Source: Caldimicrobium sp. (GTDB lineage: Bacteria > Desulfobacterota > Thermodesulfobacteria > Thermodesulfobacteriales > Thermodesulfobacteriaceae). From it: DNA of 62,670 nt. A program made the translations under genes and the position numbers. Position 1 is the first letter of the stretch. Each line of letters begins with the position of its first letter. Of the stretch, positions 8,465 to 20,948 are shown piece by piece. The notes beneath the pieces were generated by a model. The model was not told where the DNA came from, searched no databases, and was given only the letters and a program-made list of their open reading frames with translations. The DNA lies in NCBI GenBank assembly GCA_009903935.1, contig WYEG01000020.1, positions 1-62,670 on the forward strand, read 5' to 3'.

Positions 8465-9019
8465 ATGATAATAAAATTTAATCTTTTACCCCATGAAGAG
8501 AAGGTAGTTGAGTCCCCAAAAAAAGCCATATCTATATCCTTTGCTCATTTTTACATCTTTGTATTGATAATTCTTTTAACCTTTATAATTGGGGCAGTAA
8601 TCAACTTTGAATTAAACTTAAGAAAATTAGAAAAAGAAAAAAAAGAGAAAGAGGAGCTTTTGAACAAGTATAAAAATATAGCTTTAAAGGTAAAAAAATT
8701 AGAGGAGGAGAAAGAGGACATTAAAAAAAGAATTAATGCGATAATAGAATTAAAAAAGAACCAGGGGCAAAGATTGAGGGTGTTATATTATACACTTTCT
8801 GAAGTAAAAGGAAATAAGGTTTTGATTAATAGCTTAAAAACTGAACCAGGGAAGGGGTATATAAAAGGTTATGCTCTTTCTCTCGAAGATGTGGCAAATT
8901 ATTTAAAAAATTTGGAAGCAAACAAACAGGTGTTTAAGAATGTTGAGCTTAAGTCAGCAGTCACCAAACAGCTTGCTGAATATTCTTTAGTAGAATTTGA
9001 ATCAGAGGTGCAATTTTAG
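8465..9019 (+). CDS. pilN: Type IV pilus assembly protein PilN
   Basis: A 184-residue bitopic inner-membrane protein. The cytoplasmic start MIIKFNLLPHEEK contains the family INLLP-type motif that docks into PilM. A single transmembrane helix covers about residues 25-48. A coiled coil rich in Lys/Glu follows (50-100), then a small periplasmic ferredoxin-like domain (about 105-184). It pairs with PilO. It starts immediately after the pilM stop. Confidence 0.9.
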   Translation: MIIKFNLLPHEEKVVESPKKAISISFAHFYIFVLIILLTFIIGAVINFELNLRKLEKEKKEKEELLNKYKNIALKVKKLEEEKEDIKKRINAIIELKKNQGQRLRVLYYTLSEVKGNKVLINSLKTEPGKGYIKGYALSLEDVANYLKNLEANKQVFKNVELKSAVTKQLAEYSLVEFESEVQF

Positions 9020-9021
9020 AC

Positions 9022-9624
9022 ATGAAAGGATTTACAGAGTTTTATAAAAGAATAACTGAAGAACTTAACAATAAACCAAAAAGCACAAAGATTTTGTATT
9101 TGGTAATAACTATTATTCTGCCTTTAGCAATATTTTACAATTTTTATTATACGCCAAAGAAGGAAAAGGAAAAAAATCTTGTTCAAACCATAGAGTCCTT
9201 AGATAAGGAAATTTTAAAGTATGAACAAATAGCAAAAAAAGAAAAGGAATTAGAATTTATTGTGAAGGAACGAAGAAAATTTTTAGAAGAAAGTCAAAAG
9301 ATTCTTCCGACAGAGAAGGAAATACCAATACTACTTAACAACATTGCTCAATTAGCCAAAAAAAGAGGATTAAAGGTCTTGCAATTTGTTCCTAAGCCTG
9401 AAATCCAAAAGAACTATTATAATGAAATCCCGATAGAATTATCTTTTACAGGAAGTTTTAACAACACTTTTGCCTTTTTAAATGATGTAGAGAACTTAGA
9501 AAGGTTAGTAAATTTGATTTCTGTAGAAATAACTCAACAAGACAAAGATACTCTTTTAACTAAAAGCACATTTTATACATTTAAGTACACTGGTGTAGAA
9601 TTAAAGCCACAGGGTAAAAAATGA
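9022..9624 (+). CDS. pilO: Type IV pilus assembly protein PilO
   Basis: A 200-residue protein with one transmembrane helix (about 24-44), a coiled coil (about 47-95, heptad-like KEKEKNLVQTIESLDKEI), and a C-terminal globular domain starting near ILPTEKEIPILLNNIAQLAKKRG, which is the conserved PilO signature. It forms a periplasmic heterodimer with PilN. It lies two bases after pilN, and its last bases overlap pilP. Confidence 0.92.
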   Translation: MKGFTEFYKRITEELNNKPKSTKILYLVITIILPLAIFYNFYYTPKKEKEKNLVQTIESLDKEILKYEQIAKKEKELEFIVKERRKFLEESQKILPTEKEIPILLNNIAQLAKKRGLKVLQFVPKPEIQKNYYNEIPIELSFTGSFNNTFAFLNDVENLERLVNLISVEITQQDKDTLLTKSTFYTFKYTGVELKPQGKK

Positions 9625-10076
9625 GAATGTATGTAATAATAATTCTTTTCTTGTTGTCAATAGTTGGATGTCAAACCCAACAGAAATCGGAAGTAGTAGT
9701 AAAACCTCGAGAGCAGTATAAATTTCAGGATGTAGAATTAGAGGAATGGAAAAAGATAATCTTTACTCCGAAGGAAAGGTATGATTTTCAAAGCCTTAAA
9801 AATCCCTTCCTAAATCCTAAAACGGTTGCTCAATTGCAGAAAAAAGAGGAATTTTTTAATTTTGAGCTAAAGGGGATATTAATCAAAAATGGTAAACGGT
9901 ATGCTTTGCTACAGGATCCTTTAAAAAGAGGGTATTTTGTTACCGAGGGGACAAAGTTTGCAGGTCACTATGTAAGAAGAATTGGAAGTGATTATGTTAT
10001 TATATTAGCTGAAGAAACTGATGTATTTGGTGGGAAGACTAAGCGCGAGATAAAACTAAATTTGAGGAAGGAGTAA
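9621..10076 (+). CDS. pilP: Type IV pilus lipoprotein PilP
   Basis: A 151-residue lipoprotein. The signal peptide ends in a lipobox LLSIVGC with the acylated Cys at about residue 17. The mature protein has a disordered linker and a small beta domain (FELKGILIKNGKRYALLQDP...GYFVTEGTKF) that contacts the secretin PilQ. It overlaps pilO by 4 bases and sits 4 bases before pilQ. Lnt in this window would acylate it. Confidence 0.9.
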   Translation: MRMYVIIILFLLSIVGCQTQQKSEVVVKPREQYKFQDVELEEWKKIIFTPKERYDFQSLKNPFLNPKTVAQLQKKEEFFNFELKGILIKNGKRYALLQDPLKRGYFVTEGTKFAGHYVRRIGSDYVIILAEETDVFGGKTKREIKLNLRKE

Positions 10077-10080
10077 GGCT

Positions 10081-11886
10081 ATGAAAAATAAATCTATACT
10101 TTTCCTTGAGATATTAATATGTTTATTTCTATTACCACAGGTTTTATACGCAAAGCCTTCCCTTCTTAACGTTCTTTTTTTTGACAAGCCTGAACATCAA
10201 CTGATCTTTGAGTTTGACAAACGGGTCAATTTTGAGGTTAAGAAGAGCGGACAGAAACTTTATGTGTATTTAGATAATACTTTGCCAAAAGAGTCAAAAT
10301 GGATTAAAACTTTACCTAAGGAGCTTTTTAAAGAAGTAGAAGCAGGAATTGAAAAAGATAGGCTTGCTTTAGTTTTTACTTTAAATAAAGATTTCAATTT
10401 TCAAGCCTCAATGCTCGAAAATCGACTTGTAATTAGGATTTTCTTTGAAGAGGAAAGAAAAGTTTATGATGCTATGATAATTGGAGATAGAATTTCAAAG
10501 TTAGACCGAGATAAGTTCACTCCTGACTATAAAGTTTCTGTCCCAACTGACCTATCTTCTTTAAATCTGCCTCTAACAAAAAAGTATAAAGGACAGCCGA
10601 TTAGTGTAGATTTTCAGGAAGCTGATTTGCATGCCGTCTTTCGTTTCTTGGCTGAAGTAAGCGGGTTAAACATAGTTGTTAGCGACAAGGTTAAAGGAAC
10701 GGTAACATTAAAGCTTCATCGTGTGCCTTGGGACCAGGTTCTTGATATCGTGCTTGCCAATTATGGATTGGGCTATGTGATGATCGGTAATGTTATGAGA
10801 ATTGCCACTCTTGATGAGATCAAAGCAGAAAGCGATAGATATAAGGACTATCTTACCTCTATCAAAGATATCCAGGAAAGAGGTCCATTAACAACTAAAA
10901 CCTTTCAGTTAAAATATGTCAAAGGAGATATAATAGTATCAAAGTTAAAAGAAATTGTAACCGGCGATGGGAAAATAACTTATGAACCAAATTCAAATGT
11001 GTTGATAGTAAAAGATACTGAAAAAAATTTAAAAGAAATAGAAGCAATAATCAAGGAAGTAGATAAGCCAACTAAACAGGTGTTGATCGAAGCCAGGGTT
11101 GTAGAAATAATGGATACATATGCACATAAGCTTGGAATTAGGTGGGGTGGTTCTGCCTGGAAGACCACCCAGCATACAATAATCGGTGTAGGAAGACAAC
11201 CAAACATGTCAACCCCTGATAATTCATACAGCTATCCTGGTGGTTTTACCCCTGGGAATGGAACTGGAAGCGTCAGCTTTTCACCGTCTGGTATTGTAGA
11301 TTTGGGAGTTGCAGGTAGTACAAATATAGGTTTTGCCTTTGGGCATGTTGGAAAATCTGTTTTACTTCTTGATGCTGAGCTTTCGGCGCTTGAAAGCGAG
11401 GGGATAGCAAGGATATTTGCCACACCAAAGGTTTTAACCCTTGACAATCAGCCTGCTGAGATAAAGCAGGGATATAAAATTCCTTATCTTCAGCTAACCC
11501 AATATGGAGTAGCAACAACCCAGTTTATAGAGGCTGTTTTAAGGCTTAAAGTTACTCCTCATATTACCCCTGATAATCGCATTAATCTTGATATCGAGGT
11601 CGAGAAGAGCACACCTGATTGGGGTAGGGTAGTTAATGGAGTCCCAGCCTTGATGACCCGTTCGGCTACCACTAAGACCTTGGTTAACAACGGTGAAACC
11701 ATCGTGATAGGCGGGATAAAGACGAGCGACCTTGGAGATAATGTTGACCAGGTCCCTGGACTTGGGAAAATTCCTGGGTTAGGTGAAGCCTTTAAAAAGA
11801 AGGAGAGAAACTTAGCCAAAACTGAACTGATCGTCTTTATTACTCCCAAGATAATTACCGTTGAAATTCCCGGCGTTGATTATTAG
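10081..11886 (+). CDS. pilQ: Type IV pilus secretin PilQ
   Basis: A 601-residue outer-membrane secretin through which the pilus exits. It has a signal peptide (1-24), an AMIN-like N-terminal beta domain (about 25-125), an N0/STN domain beginning near ISVDFQEADLHAVFRFLAE, an N1 KH-like domain (about 270-340) and a C-terminal secretin barrel ending VPGLGKIPGLGEAFKKKERNLAK...LIVFITPKII. It is somewhat shorter than many PilQ proteins because it carries only one AMIN-like region. It is the last pil gene of the cluster. Confidence 0.93.
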   Translation: MKNKSILFLEILICLFLLPQVLYAKPSLLNVLFFDKPEHQLIFEFDKRVNFEVKKSGQKLYVYLDNTLPKESKWIKTLPKELFKEVEAGIEKDRLALVFTLNKDFNFQASMLENRLVIRIFFEEERKVYDAMIIGDRISKLDRDKFTPDYKVSVPTDLSSLNLPLTKKYKGQPISVDFQEADLHAVFRFLAEVSGLNIVVSDKVKGTVTLKLHRVPWDQVLDIVLANYGLGYVMIGNVMRIATLDEIKAESDRYKDYLTSIKDIQERGPLTTKTFQLKYVKGDIIVSKLKEIVTGDGKITYEPNSNVLIVKDTEKNLKEIEAIIKEVDKPTKQVLIEARVVEIMDTYAHKLGIRWGGSAWKTTQHTIIGVGRQPNMSTPDNSYSYPGGFTPGNGTGSVSFSPSGIVDLGVAGSTNIGFAFGHVGKSVLLLDAELSALESEGIARIFATPKVLTLDNQPAEIKQGYKIPYLQLTQYGVATTQFIEAVLRLKVTPHITPDNRINLDIEVEKSTPDWGRVVNGVPALMTRSATTKTLVNNGETIVIGGIKTSDLGDNVDQVPGLGKIPGLGEAFKKKERNLAKTELIVFITPKIITVEIPGVDY

Positions 11887-11897
11887 TTTTTCTCTTG

Positions 11898-13208
11898 ATG
11901 GAAGAGGTAATTGTAATAGGGGCTGGGCTTGCCGGGTCAGAGGCAGCCTGGCAATTAGCCAAGCGGGGCGTAAGGGTTATTCTCTATGAAATGCGCCCTA
12001 AAAAGCTTACCCCAGCCCACAAAACAGGATTTTTTGCAGAGCTCGTCTGCTCAAATTCTCTAAGGTCTAAGGACTTAACCAACGCTGTAGGACTCCTTAA
12101 AGAAGAGCTAAGAAGACTTGGTTCTATCATCATGGAGTCTGCAGACATCAACCAAATCCCAGGAGGAAAAGCTTTAGTAGTAGACCGAGAAAAGTTTGCT
12201 AAATACATCACGGAAAAACTGCAAAATCATCCTAACATAAGGCTTGTTTGTGAAGAAATGACCGAGATACCTACGGATAGAGTTGTGATAGTTGCTACAG
12301 GTCCTTTGACCTCTGACCCTTTGGCTATGTCCCTTGCTAAGCTTATCTCCGAGCCTTTTCTACATTTTTATGATGCCATCTCCCCCATTGTGTATGCTGA
12401 GAGTATAGATTGGGGAAAAGTATTTGTTGCCGACCGTTACGGAGAGGATGAAGGAGCCTATGTGAACTGTCCGTTAACTAAGGAGGAGTATGAAAGGTTT
12501 GTGCAGGAGCTTTTGTCAGCCGAGAAGGTTCCACTTCATCCCTTTGAAGAACCCAAATACTTTGAGGGCTGTTTACCCATTGAGGTAATGGCTGAGAGGG
12601 GTATTGACACCCTACGATACGGACCCATGAAGCCTAAAGGACTTATTGACCCGAGAACTGGAAAAGAACCCTATGCGGTAGTTCAACTGAGACCGGAGAA
12701 CGCTGAAAGAACTTTATACAACATGGTTGGTTTTCAGACAAAGCTTAAATACCATGAACAGGAAAGAGTCTTTCGATTGATCCCAGGATTGGAGAGAGCT
12801 GAGTTTGCAAGATATGGGTCCATCCATAGGAACACTTTCGTTAACGCTCCAAAGGTTTTAACCCCCTATCTACAACTTAAAAATTATCCTAATGTCTTCT
12901 TAGCAGGGCAGATTACGGGTGTTGAAGGGTATGTTGAGTCGACCGCCATGGGCTTAGTTGCAGGGATAAATGCCTACAGGTTGATAAAGGGAAAAGACCT
13001 TGTTATCCCCCCACCGGAGACCGCAATAGGAAGCTTGGTTCACTATCTACAATTCTCAAATCCCAAACATTTTCAACCGATGAACGTCAACTGGGGTTTA
13101 TTCCCTGAAATCTCAGGAAAAAGGAAGATTAAAAAGGGGGAAAAGGTTAGAGCCCTCGTTGAGAGGGCTCTTAAAGCTTTAGAGGACTGGCAAAGAGAAT
13201 TAGATTGA
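11898..13208 (+). CDS. trmFO: Methylenetetrahydrofolate--tRNA-(uracil-5-)-methyltransferase
   Basis: A 436-residue flavoprotein that makes 5-methyluridine-54 in tRNA using methylenetetrahydrofolate and FADH2. The FAD loop IVIGAGLAGSEAAWQLA is at the N-terminus. AELVCSNSLRS carries a conserved Cys, and the C-terminal block AGQITGVEGYVESTAMGL is diagnostic. The frame also offers TTG at 11895; ATG at 11898 is preferred. No Shine-Dalgarno is visible in the 11 bases after pilQ. Its neighbours share no pathway. Confidence 0.95.
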   Translation: MEEVIVIGAGLAGSEAAWQLAKRGVRVILYEMRPKKLTPAHKTGFFAELVCSNSLRSKDLTNAVGLLKEELRRLGSIIMESADINQIPGGKALVVDREKFAKYITEKLQNHPNIRLVCEEMTEIPTDRVVIVATGPLTSDPLAMSLAKLISEPFLHFYDAISPIVYAESIDWGKVFVADRYGEDEGAYVNCPLTKEEYERFVQELLSAEKVPLHPFEEPKYFEGCLPIEVMAERGIDTLRYGPMKPKGLIDPRTGKEPYAVVQLRPENAERTLYNMVGFQTKLKYHEQERVFRLIPGLERAEFARYGSIHRNTFVNAPKVLTPYLQLKNYPNVFLAGQITGVEGYVESTAMGLVAGINAYRLIKGKDLVIPPPETAIGSLVHYLQFSNPKHFQPMNVNWGLFPEISGKRKIKKGEKVRALVERALKALEDWQRELD

Positions 13209-13210
13209 TG

Positions 13211-13495
13211 CTAATTTTGTTTGCAGACCCCGATTATATGGTCTATTACCACCAACACTTCAACATCTGGGGCTATTTGGAGCCAAACAAAACCTTCTTC
13301 AATCTTGGTTATTTCTCCGATGATCCCACCGCTTGTAACCACAAGCTGACCAACTTTTAGCTCCTTTAAAAACTTTTCTCGTTCTTTCATTTTCTTTCTG
13401 TAGGGGTGAATTAACCCAATGTAGACGAGGATTAGCATGGCAAGGGCAAAGAATAAAGGAGAGGAAAGAAATTCAAAAAGTTGTTCAAGGTTCAT
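13211..13495 (-). CDS. YajC-like translocase accessory protein (second copy)
   Basis: A 94-residue protein with one N-terminal transmembrane helix (about 11-29), a basic stretch (PYRKKMKEREKFL) and a small domain with LKVGQLVVTSGGIIGEITKIEEGFVWLQIA. The KVGxxVxTSGGIxGxI signature is YajC, the accessory subunit of SecDF-YidC. It is the downstream copy of two tandem yajC genes, and the two are clearly diverged. It is the last gene of the minus-strand run starting at the HDAC-family gene. Confidence 0.85.
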   Translation of the reverse strand: MNLEQLFEFLSSPLFFALAMLILVYIGLIHPYRKKMKEREKFLKELKVGQLVVTSGGIIGEITKIEEGFVWLQIAPDVEVLVVIDHIIGVCKQN

Positions 13496-13500
13496 GATTT

Positions 13501-14984
<1,484 letters not shown>

Positions 14985-16172
14985 CTAAGGTCGGGACTTA
15001 AGCTCGGAGATGGCAGATAAAAAAGGCTCTCTTAGAGCTTTCAGCTTCTCAGCTGGAACGCAGAGAGATAGCCGCACATGATTTGCTTTTCCAAAACCTC
15101 GTCCTGGGACCGCAAGGATACCCCATTTCTTTAAATGCTCGCAGAAGGCGACATCATCCATGTTCACATTCGGAAAGATGAAAAGCCCGCCTTTTGGTCG
15201 CACATAAGAGATGTTTGCCTCATCAAGGATGCTGCATAAGATATCTCGCCTTTCTTGATAGATTTCTACTTTAACTTTTGAGAAAGTGCACTTCATAACA
15301 ATCCGTTGAGCAAGGGCTGGCGCGTTCACAAACCCAAGGATCCTGTTTGCCATGATCATAGCAGAAAGCAAAAGCTCTTTTTCTTCAATTTCAGGATGAA
15401 CGGCAGCAAAGCCTATCCTCTCTCCAGCTAAGCCCAGCTCTTTGGAAAAACTATAGGCAATGATGCTGTTTGAATAGTGCTTTAAGATAGATGGCACAGC
15501 TACACCATCAAAGGTTAGGTTCCGGTATGGTTCATCGGATACAAGATAGATGGTTTTTCCAAACTTTTTGCTTTTTTCTGAGAGGAGCTCTGCCAATCCC
15601 TTTATTTCCTCTTCGCTATATACCTGACCAGTTGGGTTGTTTGGTGAGTTGATGAGCACTATTTTTGTCCTTTCAGTTATAGCTTCCTCAAAAGCAGATA
15701 GGTCAAGGCTAAAATCATTTTTGGTAGAAACTGGTTTAGGGATGCCTTGATGATTTTCGGTATAGAAAAAGTATTCAACAAAAAATGGGGACGGGAAAAG
15801 GACTTCTTCTCCGGGGTTAAGGAGGGCTTTGAAGATGATGTTTAGAGCCCCTGCTGCCCCACAGGTCATAACAACTTCTTTGGCAGAAACTTTTACCCCC
15901 TGCTCAAGGGTCACCTTTTCTGCCATTTTAGCCCGGGCATCCTCAAACCCTGCGTTTGGCATGTAGCGATGGTATTCCGGCTTATAGTTTTCAATCATCT
16001 CTTTCAAAGCAAGATACACCTCTTCTGGCGGAGGAAGGTCTGGATTGCCAAGGGTAAGGTCAAAGACCCTGTCTTCCCCTAATTCTTGTTTGAGCTTTAG
16101 CCCCTCCTCAAACATCTTTCTAATCCAGGAGCTTTTTTCTTGATAGGAAAACATCTGCTTAGATATGGACAT
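14985..16172 (-). CDS. PLP-dependent class I aminotransferase
   Basis: About 395 residues from ATG at 16172, chosen because GGGAGGT lies about 9 bases upstream. The longer frame to 16265 would intrude into the HDAC gene. FDLTLGNPDLPPPEEVY, CGAAGALNIIFKALLNPGEEV, LINSPNNPTGQVYSEEEI and SYSFSKELGLAGERIGF (PLP lysine in SFSKE) place it in the fold-type I aspartate/aromatic aminotransferase superfamily. Substrate specificity cannot be read from the sequence. The stretch SLCVPAEKLK near the end is typical of AspC/AraT-like proteins. Confidence 0.9.
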   Translation of the reverse strand: MSISKQMFSYQEKSSWIRKMFEEGLKLKQELGEDRVFDLTLGNPDLPPPEEVYLALKEMIENYKPEYHRYMPNAGFEDARAKMAEKVTLEQGVKVSAKEVVMTCGAAGALNIIFKALLNPGEEVLFPSPFFVEYFFYTENHQGIPKPVSTKNDFSLDLSAFEEAITERTKIVLINSPNNPTGQVYSEEEIKGLAELLSEKSKKFGKTIYLVSDEPYRNLTFDGVAVPSILKHYSNSIIAYSFSKELGLAGERIGFAAVHPEIEEKELLLSAMIMANRILGFVNAPALAQRIVMKCTFSKVKVEIYQERRDILCSILDEANISYVRPKGGLFIFPNVNMDDVAFCEHLKKWGILAVPGRGFGKANHVRLSLCVPAEKLKALREPFLSAISELKSRP

Positions 16173-16176
16173 TACT

Positions 16177-17223
16177 CTAAACCTCCCAATAGTTTTTAAA
16201 GCGAAGAAGGTCCCTAATTTTGGCAAGGAGCTCTTCGGAATAAGATGAGGGGATGGGATCTTCATCTACATCGACCTTAACAGCTTCAGAAAAGACCTTT
16301 ATCGTCAAAGCTACGCCTTCAGAAAGGTTTGATAGATTGTAGCCTCCTTCAAGGGTAAAGGCGATCTTGCCTTTTGAGGTTTTTTCCGCAATATCCTTCA
16401 AGGTAGCAAGCATCATACCCAATCCTTCAAGAGTTAAGTTTGTGCCCCCTAAAGGATCTCCCCGCAAGCAATCATAGCCCGCAGAAACAAGGATAAGCTG
16501 CGGTTTATACTGAAGAGCTATCGGTTTTAGCAGCTTCTGATAAAAATAGAGAAAATCTCCGTCGTGAGAAGCGCCTTTTAATGGAACATTTATCGTAAAA
16601 CCTCTCGCCGAGCCTCCTCCAATTTCATTGTAGTTTCCAGTGCCTGGGTAGTAGGGATAACGATGGGTTGAGAAGAAGAGAACTTGATGGTCTTCCCAAA
16701 AGATATTCTGTGTCCCGTTGCCATGGTGAAGGTCAAAGTCTACGATCAGGATCCGGTTTAATCTATACAGATTTTTGGCATAGTAGGCGGCAAGGGCAAC
16801 ATTGTTAAAAAGACAAAACCCCATAGCCCGAGCTCTTTCGGCATGATGTCCAGGCGGTCTAACTAAGGAAAAGACCATGTCAAAGCCTTCCTGAAAGAGA
16901 AGCTCTAAAGCCTTTTTCTGAGCGCCAGCAGCATAAAGAGCAGCCTCAAAGGAGTATTCGTTCGTCGCCGTATCACCATCTATGTAGTAAAAAGGTTTCC
17001 CAGCGGTTGATTCTATAAGTGAATAAAGCTCCTCAGTATGAGCCCAGAGTATTTCCTCTTTTTCCGCACGATAGGGCTTAAAAACCTCAAGGTAATCCTT
17101 AACATCCTCCTTTAGCAACCTTTCCCAGATGGCTAAAAGCCGATAAGGACTCTCTGGATGATAGTCTCCAGGGTTGTGTTTTAGATAGATATCATCGTAG
17201 ACCACAGCAACCTTTTTCATCAA
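16177..17223 (-). CDS. Histone deacetylase family protein (AcuC/acetylpolyamine amidohydrolase-like)
   Basis: A 348-residue zinc amidohydrolase with the full arginase/deacetylase active site: RPPGHHAE (His-His dyad), VDFDLHHGNGTQ (zinc Asp and His), SAGYDCLRGDPLGG (zinc Asp) and LEGGYN. Bacterial members remove acetyl or acyl groups from acetyl-CoA synthetase (AcuC), polyamines or other small amines; the true substrate here is unknown. It is the first gene of the run with an aminotransferase, tgt and yajC. A GAGGTG site precedes the ATG pair; the first ATG is used here. Confidence 0.92.
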   Translation of the reverse strand: MMKKVAVVYDDIYLKHNPGDYHPESPYRLLAIWERLLKEDVKDYLEVFKPYRAEKEEILWAHTEELYSLIESTAGKPFYYIDGDTATNEYSFEAALYAAGAQKKALELLFQEGFDMVFSLVRPPGHHAERARAMGFCLFNNVALAAYYAKNLYRLNRILIVDFDLHHGNGTQNIFWEDHQVLFFSTHRYPYYPGTGNYNEIGGGSARGFTINVPLKGASHDGDFLYFYQKLLKPIALQYKPQLILVSAGYDCLRGDPLGGTNLTLEGLGMMLATLKDIAEKTSKGKIAFTLEGGYNLSNLSEGVALTIKVFSEAVKVDVDEDPIPSSYSEELLAKIRDLLRFKNYWEV

Positions 17224-17250
17224 TCTTCACCTCAGTTTAAACTTTTAGGA

Positions 17251-17279
17251 ATTTTAAAATAAAACCGCAGTCGTTGCAA
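17251..17279 (-). promoter_or_regulatory. Promoter of the HDAC-aminotransferase-tgt-yajC run
   Basis: Read on the minus strand: TTGCAA (17274-17279), a 17-base spacer and TAAAAT (17251-17256). The predicted start near 17244 gives a leader of about 20 bases with a GAGGTG ribosome site. The TTGCAA hexamer is its own reverse complement and is also placed exactly as the -35 of the divergent gene. Confidence 0.5.
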
Positions 17280-17302
17280 CAACCTTTTTTGTTTGTTAAT
17301 AT
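17274..17302 (+). promoter_or_regulatory. Promoter of the kinase/ATPase fusion sharing the same -35
   Basis: TTGCAA (17274-17279), a 17-base spacer and TAATAT (17297-17302). The ATG is at 17312, nine bases past the -10, with no Shine-Dalgarno, so the message is probably leaderless or nearly so. The two divergent promoters would compete for, or alternate on, one -35 hexamer. Confidence 0.5.
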
Positions 17303-17311
17303 AGAGTTGAA

Positions 17312-18886
17312 ATGGAAAGCTACCTCTGGCACGAACTTATCACCCAAGAGTCCCTTCCCTTTCCAACAAAAGAATTTAAAGTTCTGCAAACTCATATTTC
17401 CTATGTTTTCATAACCGATGAAATAGTCTACAAAATAAAGAAGCCTGTAAACTTTGGTTTTCTTGATTTTACAACACTGGAGAAGAGAAGGTTCTACTGC
17501 GAGAGGGAGGTTGAATTAAACAAAAGGCTATGCCCGGATATCTATTTGGGCGTAGTTCCCGTGATAAGAAGAGGGGAGCGATTTTTTATAGAAGATGTAG
17601 CTAAGCCTTGGGTTCCCTCAAGAGGCGAAGTCGTTGATTATGCGGTAAAGATGAAGAGGCTCCCAGAAGAGGGGATGATGAAAACTCTTCTCGCAAAAGG
17701 TTCATTAACCCCAAAGCACATAGACTTGATCGTAAATAAGCTTGTCCCTTTTTATCAAACAGCCGAAACTAACGAGGAGATATCAAAATACGGAAGCCTT
17801 GAGGTTGTATCTTACAACATAGAGGAAAATTTCTCTCAAACTAAAGATTTTGTCGGCAAGGCTTTAACTCAAAGAAAATTTGAGACCATTGTTAGCTATT
17901 CAAGAAGGTTTATGAAAGAACATGCTTCTCTTTTTGAAAAGAGGATTAAAGAAGGCTTTATCAGGGATGGTCATGGCGACCTTTATTCGGCAAACATCTG
18001 TTTTGATGACTTAAGGGAGGTTTACATCTTCGATTGCATTGAGTTTAACGAAAGGTTTCGTTGTGGTGATGTTTGCTCGGACCTTGCCTTTCTTGCCATG
18101 GATTTAGATTTTTATAGATTGGAGGAACTTTCAAAATACTTTATCGATGAGTATGTTAAGAGAAGCGGAGATAAAGACCTTTTGCTACTTTTAGATTTTT
18201 ACAAATGCTACCGAGCCTACGTGCGGGGAAAGATCGGATGCTTTACCTCTCAAGACCAAAGCTTAAGCCCTAAGGCAAGGGAAGAAGCCTTAAGCCTTGC
18301 CCAAAGATACTTTGACCTTGCCTTTCGATATGCTGGAGGAATACCTAAGATTTTAGTCTTTATGGGACTTTCTTGCACAGGTAAAACCTACTTAGCAGAA
18401 AGAATGGTTCAAAAGTATCCAGCTGTTTATCTTTCTTCCGATGTTGAGAGAAAAAGGCTTCTTGGTTTAGACCCAGAGAAGCATTACTACGCAGAGTTTG
18501 AACAGGGCATCTATTCTCCTGAGGTATCAGATAAGACTTATGAAGTCTTGGCAGAAAAGGCAAGGATTGAGGTTTCTTACGGACGAGATGTTATAATCGA
18601 TGCTACTTTTCGAAAGAAAAAATGGCGGGATATGCTTTTTTCAGCTTTAAAAGATATTCCTTGCGAAGTTTTCTTTATCTGGTGTGTAGCAGACGATGAG
18701 GTTGTGAAGGAAAGGTTTTCTAAAAGGGCTACGGAAAAGACAGCCTCAGATGCCCTGTTTGAAACCTATCTTCACCAAAAGAAAACCTTTGAACCTCCTG
18801 TTGAAATACCAAACCTTCTCAAAATAGACACCTCATCTGGAAATTCCAACCTTTTAAAAATGATCGAAGAATTTGTAAAACTGTGA
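17312..18886 (+). CDS. Bifunctional aminoglycoside phosphotransferase-like / AAA kinase-like protein
   Basis: A 524-residue protein. Residues 1-335 form an APH-like kinase domain (COG2187 type) with GHGDLYSANIC as the catalytic loop and IFDCIEFNERFRCGDVCSDLAFLAMD as the metal-binding loop. Residues about 343-524 form a P-loop kinase (COG0645 type) with GLSCTGKTYLA as Walker A and VIIDATFRKKKWRD. This architecture recurs in bacteria, but I know of no firmly established substrate; aminoglycoside resistance should not be assumed. It appears to be leaderless and lies divergent from the HDAC-family gene. Confidence 0.85.
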   Translation: MESYLWHELITQESLPFPTKEFKVLQTHISYVFITDEIVYKIKKPVNFGFLDFTTLEKRRFYCEREVELNKRLCPDIYLGVVPVIRRGERFFIEDVAKPWVPSRGEVVDYAVKMKRLPEEGMMKTLLAKGSLTPKHIDLIVNKLVPFYQTAETNEEISKYGSLEVVSYNIEENFSQTKDFVGKALTQRKFETIVSYSRRFMKEHASLFEKRIKEGFIRDGHGDLYSANICFDDLREVYIFDCIEFNERFRCGDVCSDLAFLAMDLDFYRLEELSKYFIDEYVKRSGDKDLLLLLDFYKCYRAYVRGKIGCFTSQDQSLSPKAREEALSLAQRYFDLAFRYAGGIPKILVFMGLSCTGKTYLAERMVQKYPAVYLSSDVERKRLLGLDPEKHYYAEFEQGIYSPEVSDKTYEVLAEKARIEVSYGRDVIIDATFRKKKWRDMLFSALKDIPCEVFFIWCVADDEVVKERFSKRATEKTASDALFETYLHQKKTFEPPVEIPNLLKIDTSSGNSNLLKMIEEFVKL

Positions 18887-18977
18887 ACCCTACCCCCCTT
18901 GTCTTTGAAAAAGTGATGATTATTTTTTGATTGACTTTTAAATTCAAAACAAAAATTCTTCAGGAGGAGGTGGATGT

Positions 18978-20932
<1,955 letters not shown>

Positions 20933-20948
20933 AATTTAGCATCTTTTA

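Noticed and set aside
16173-16265. Extended N-terminus of the aminotransferase
   Set aside because: It would overlap the HDAC gene by about 90 bases and lacks aminotransferase similarity; ATG 16172 has a proper GGGAGGT site.
18887-18977. CIRCE operator or heat-shock sigma promoter ahead of groES
   Set aside because: No TTAGCACTC/GAGTGCTAA repeat and no CTTGAA-CCCCAT pair can be found; TTGACT at 18931 lacks a -10 at proper spacing.
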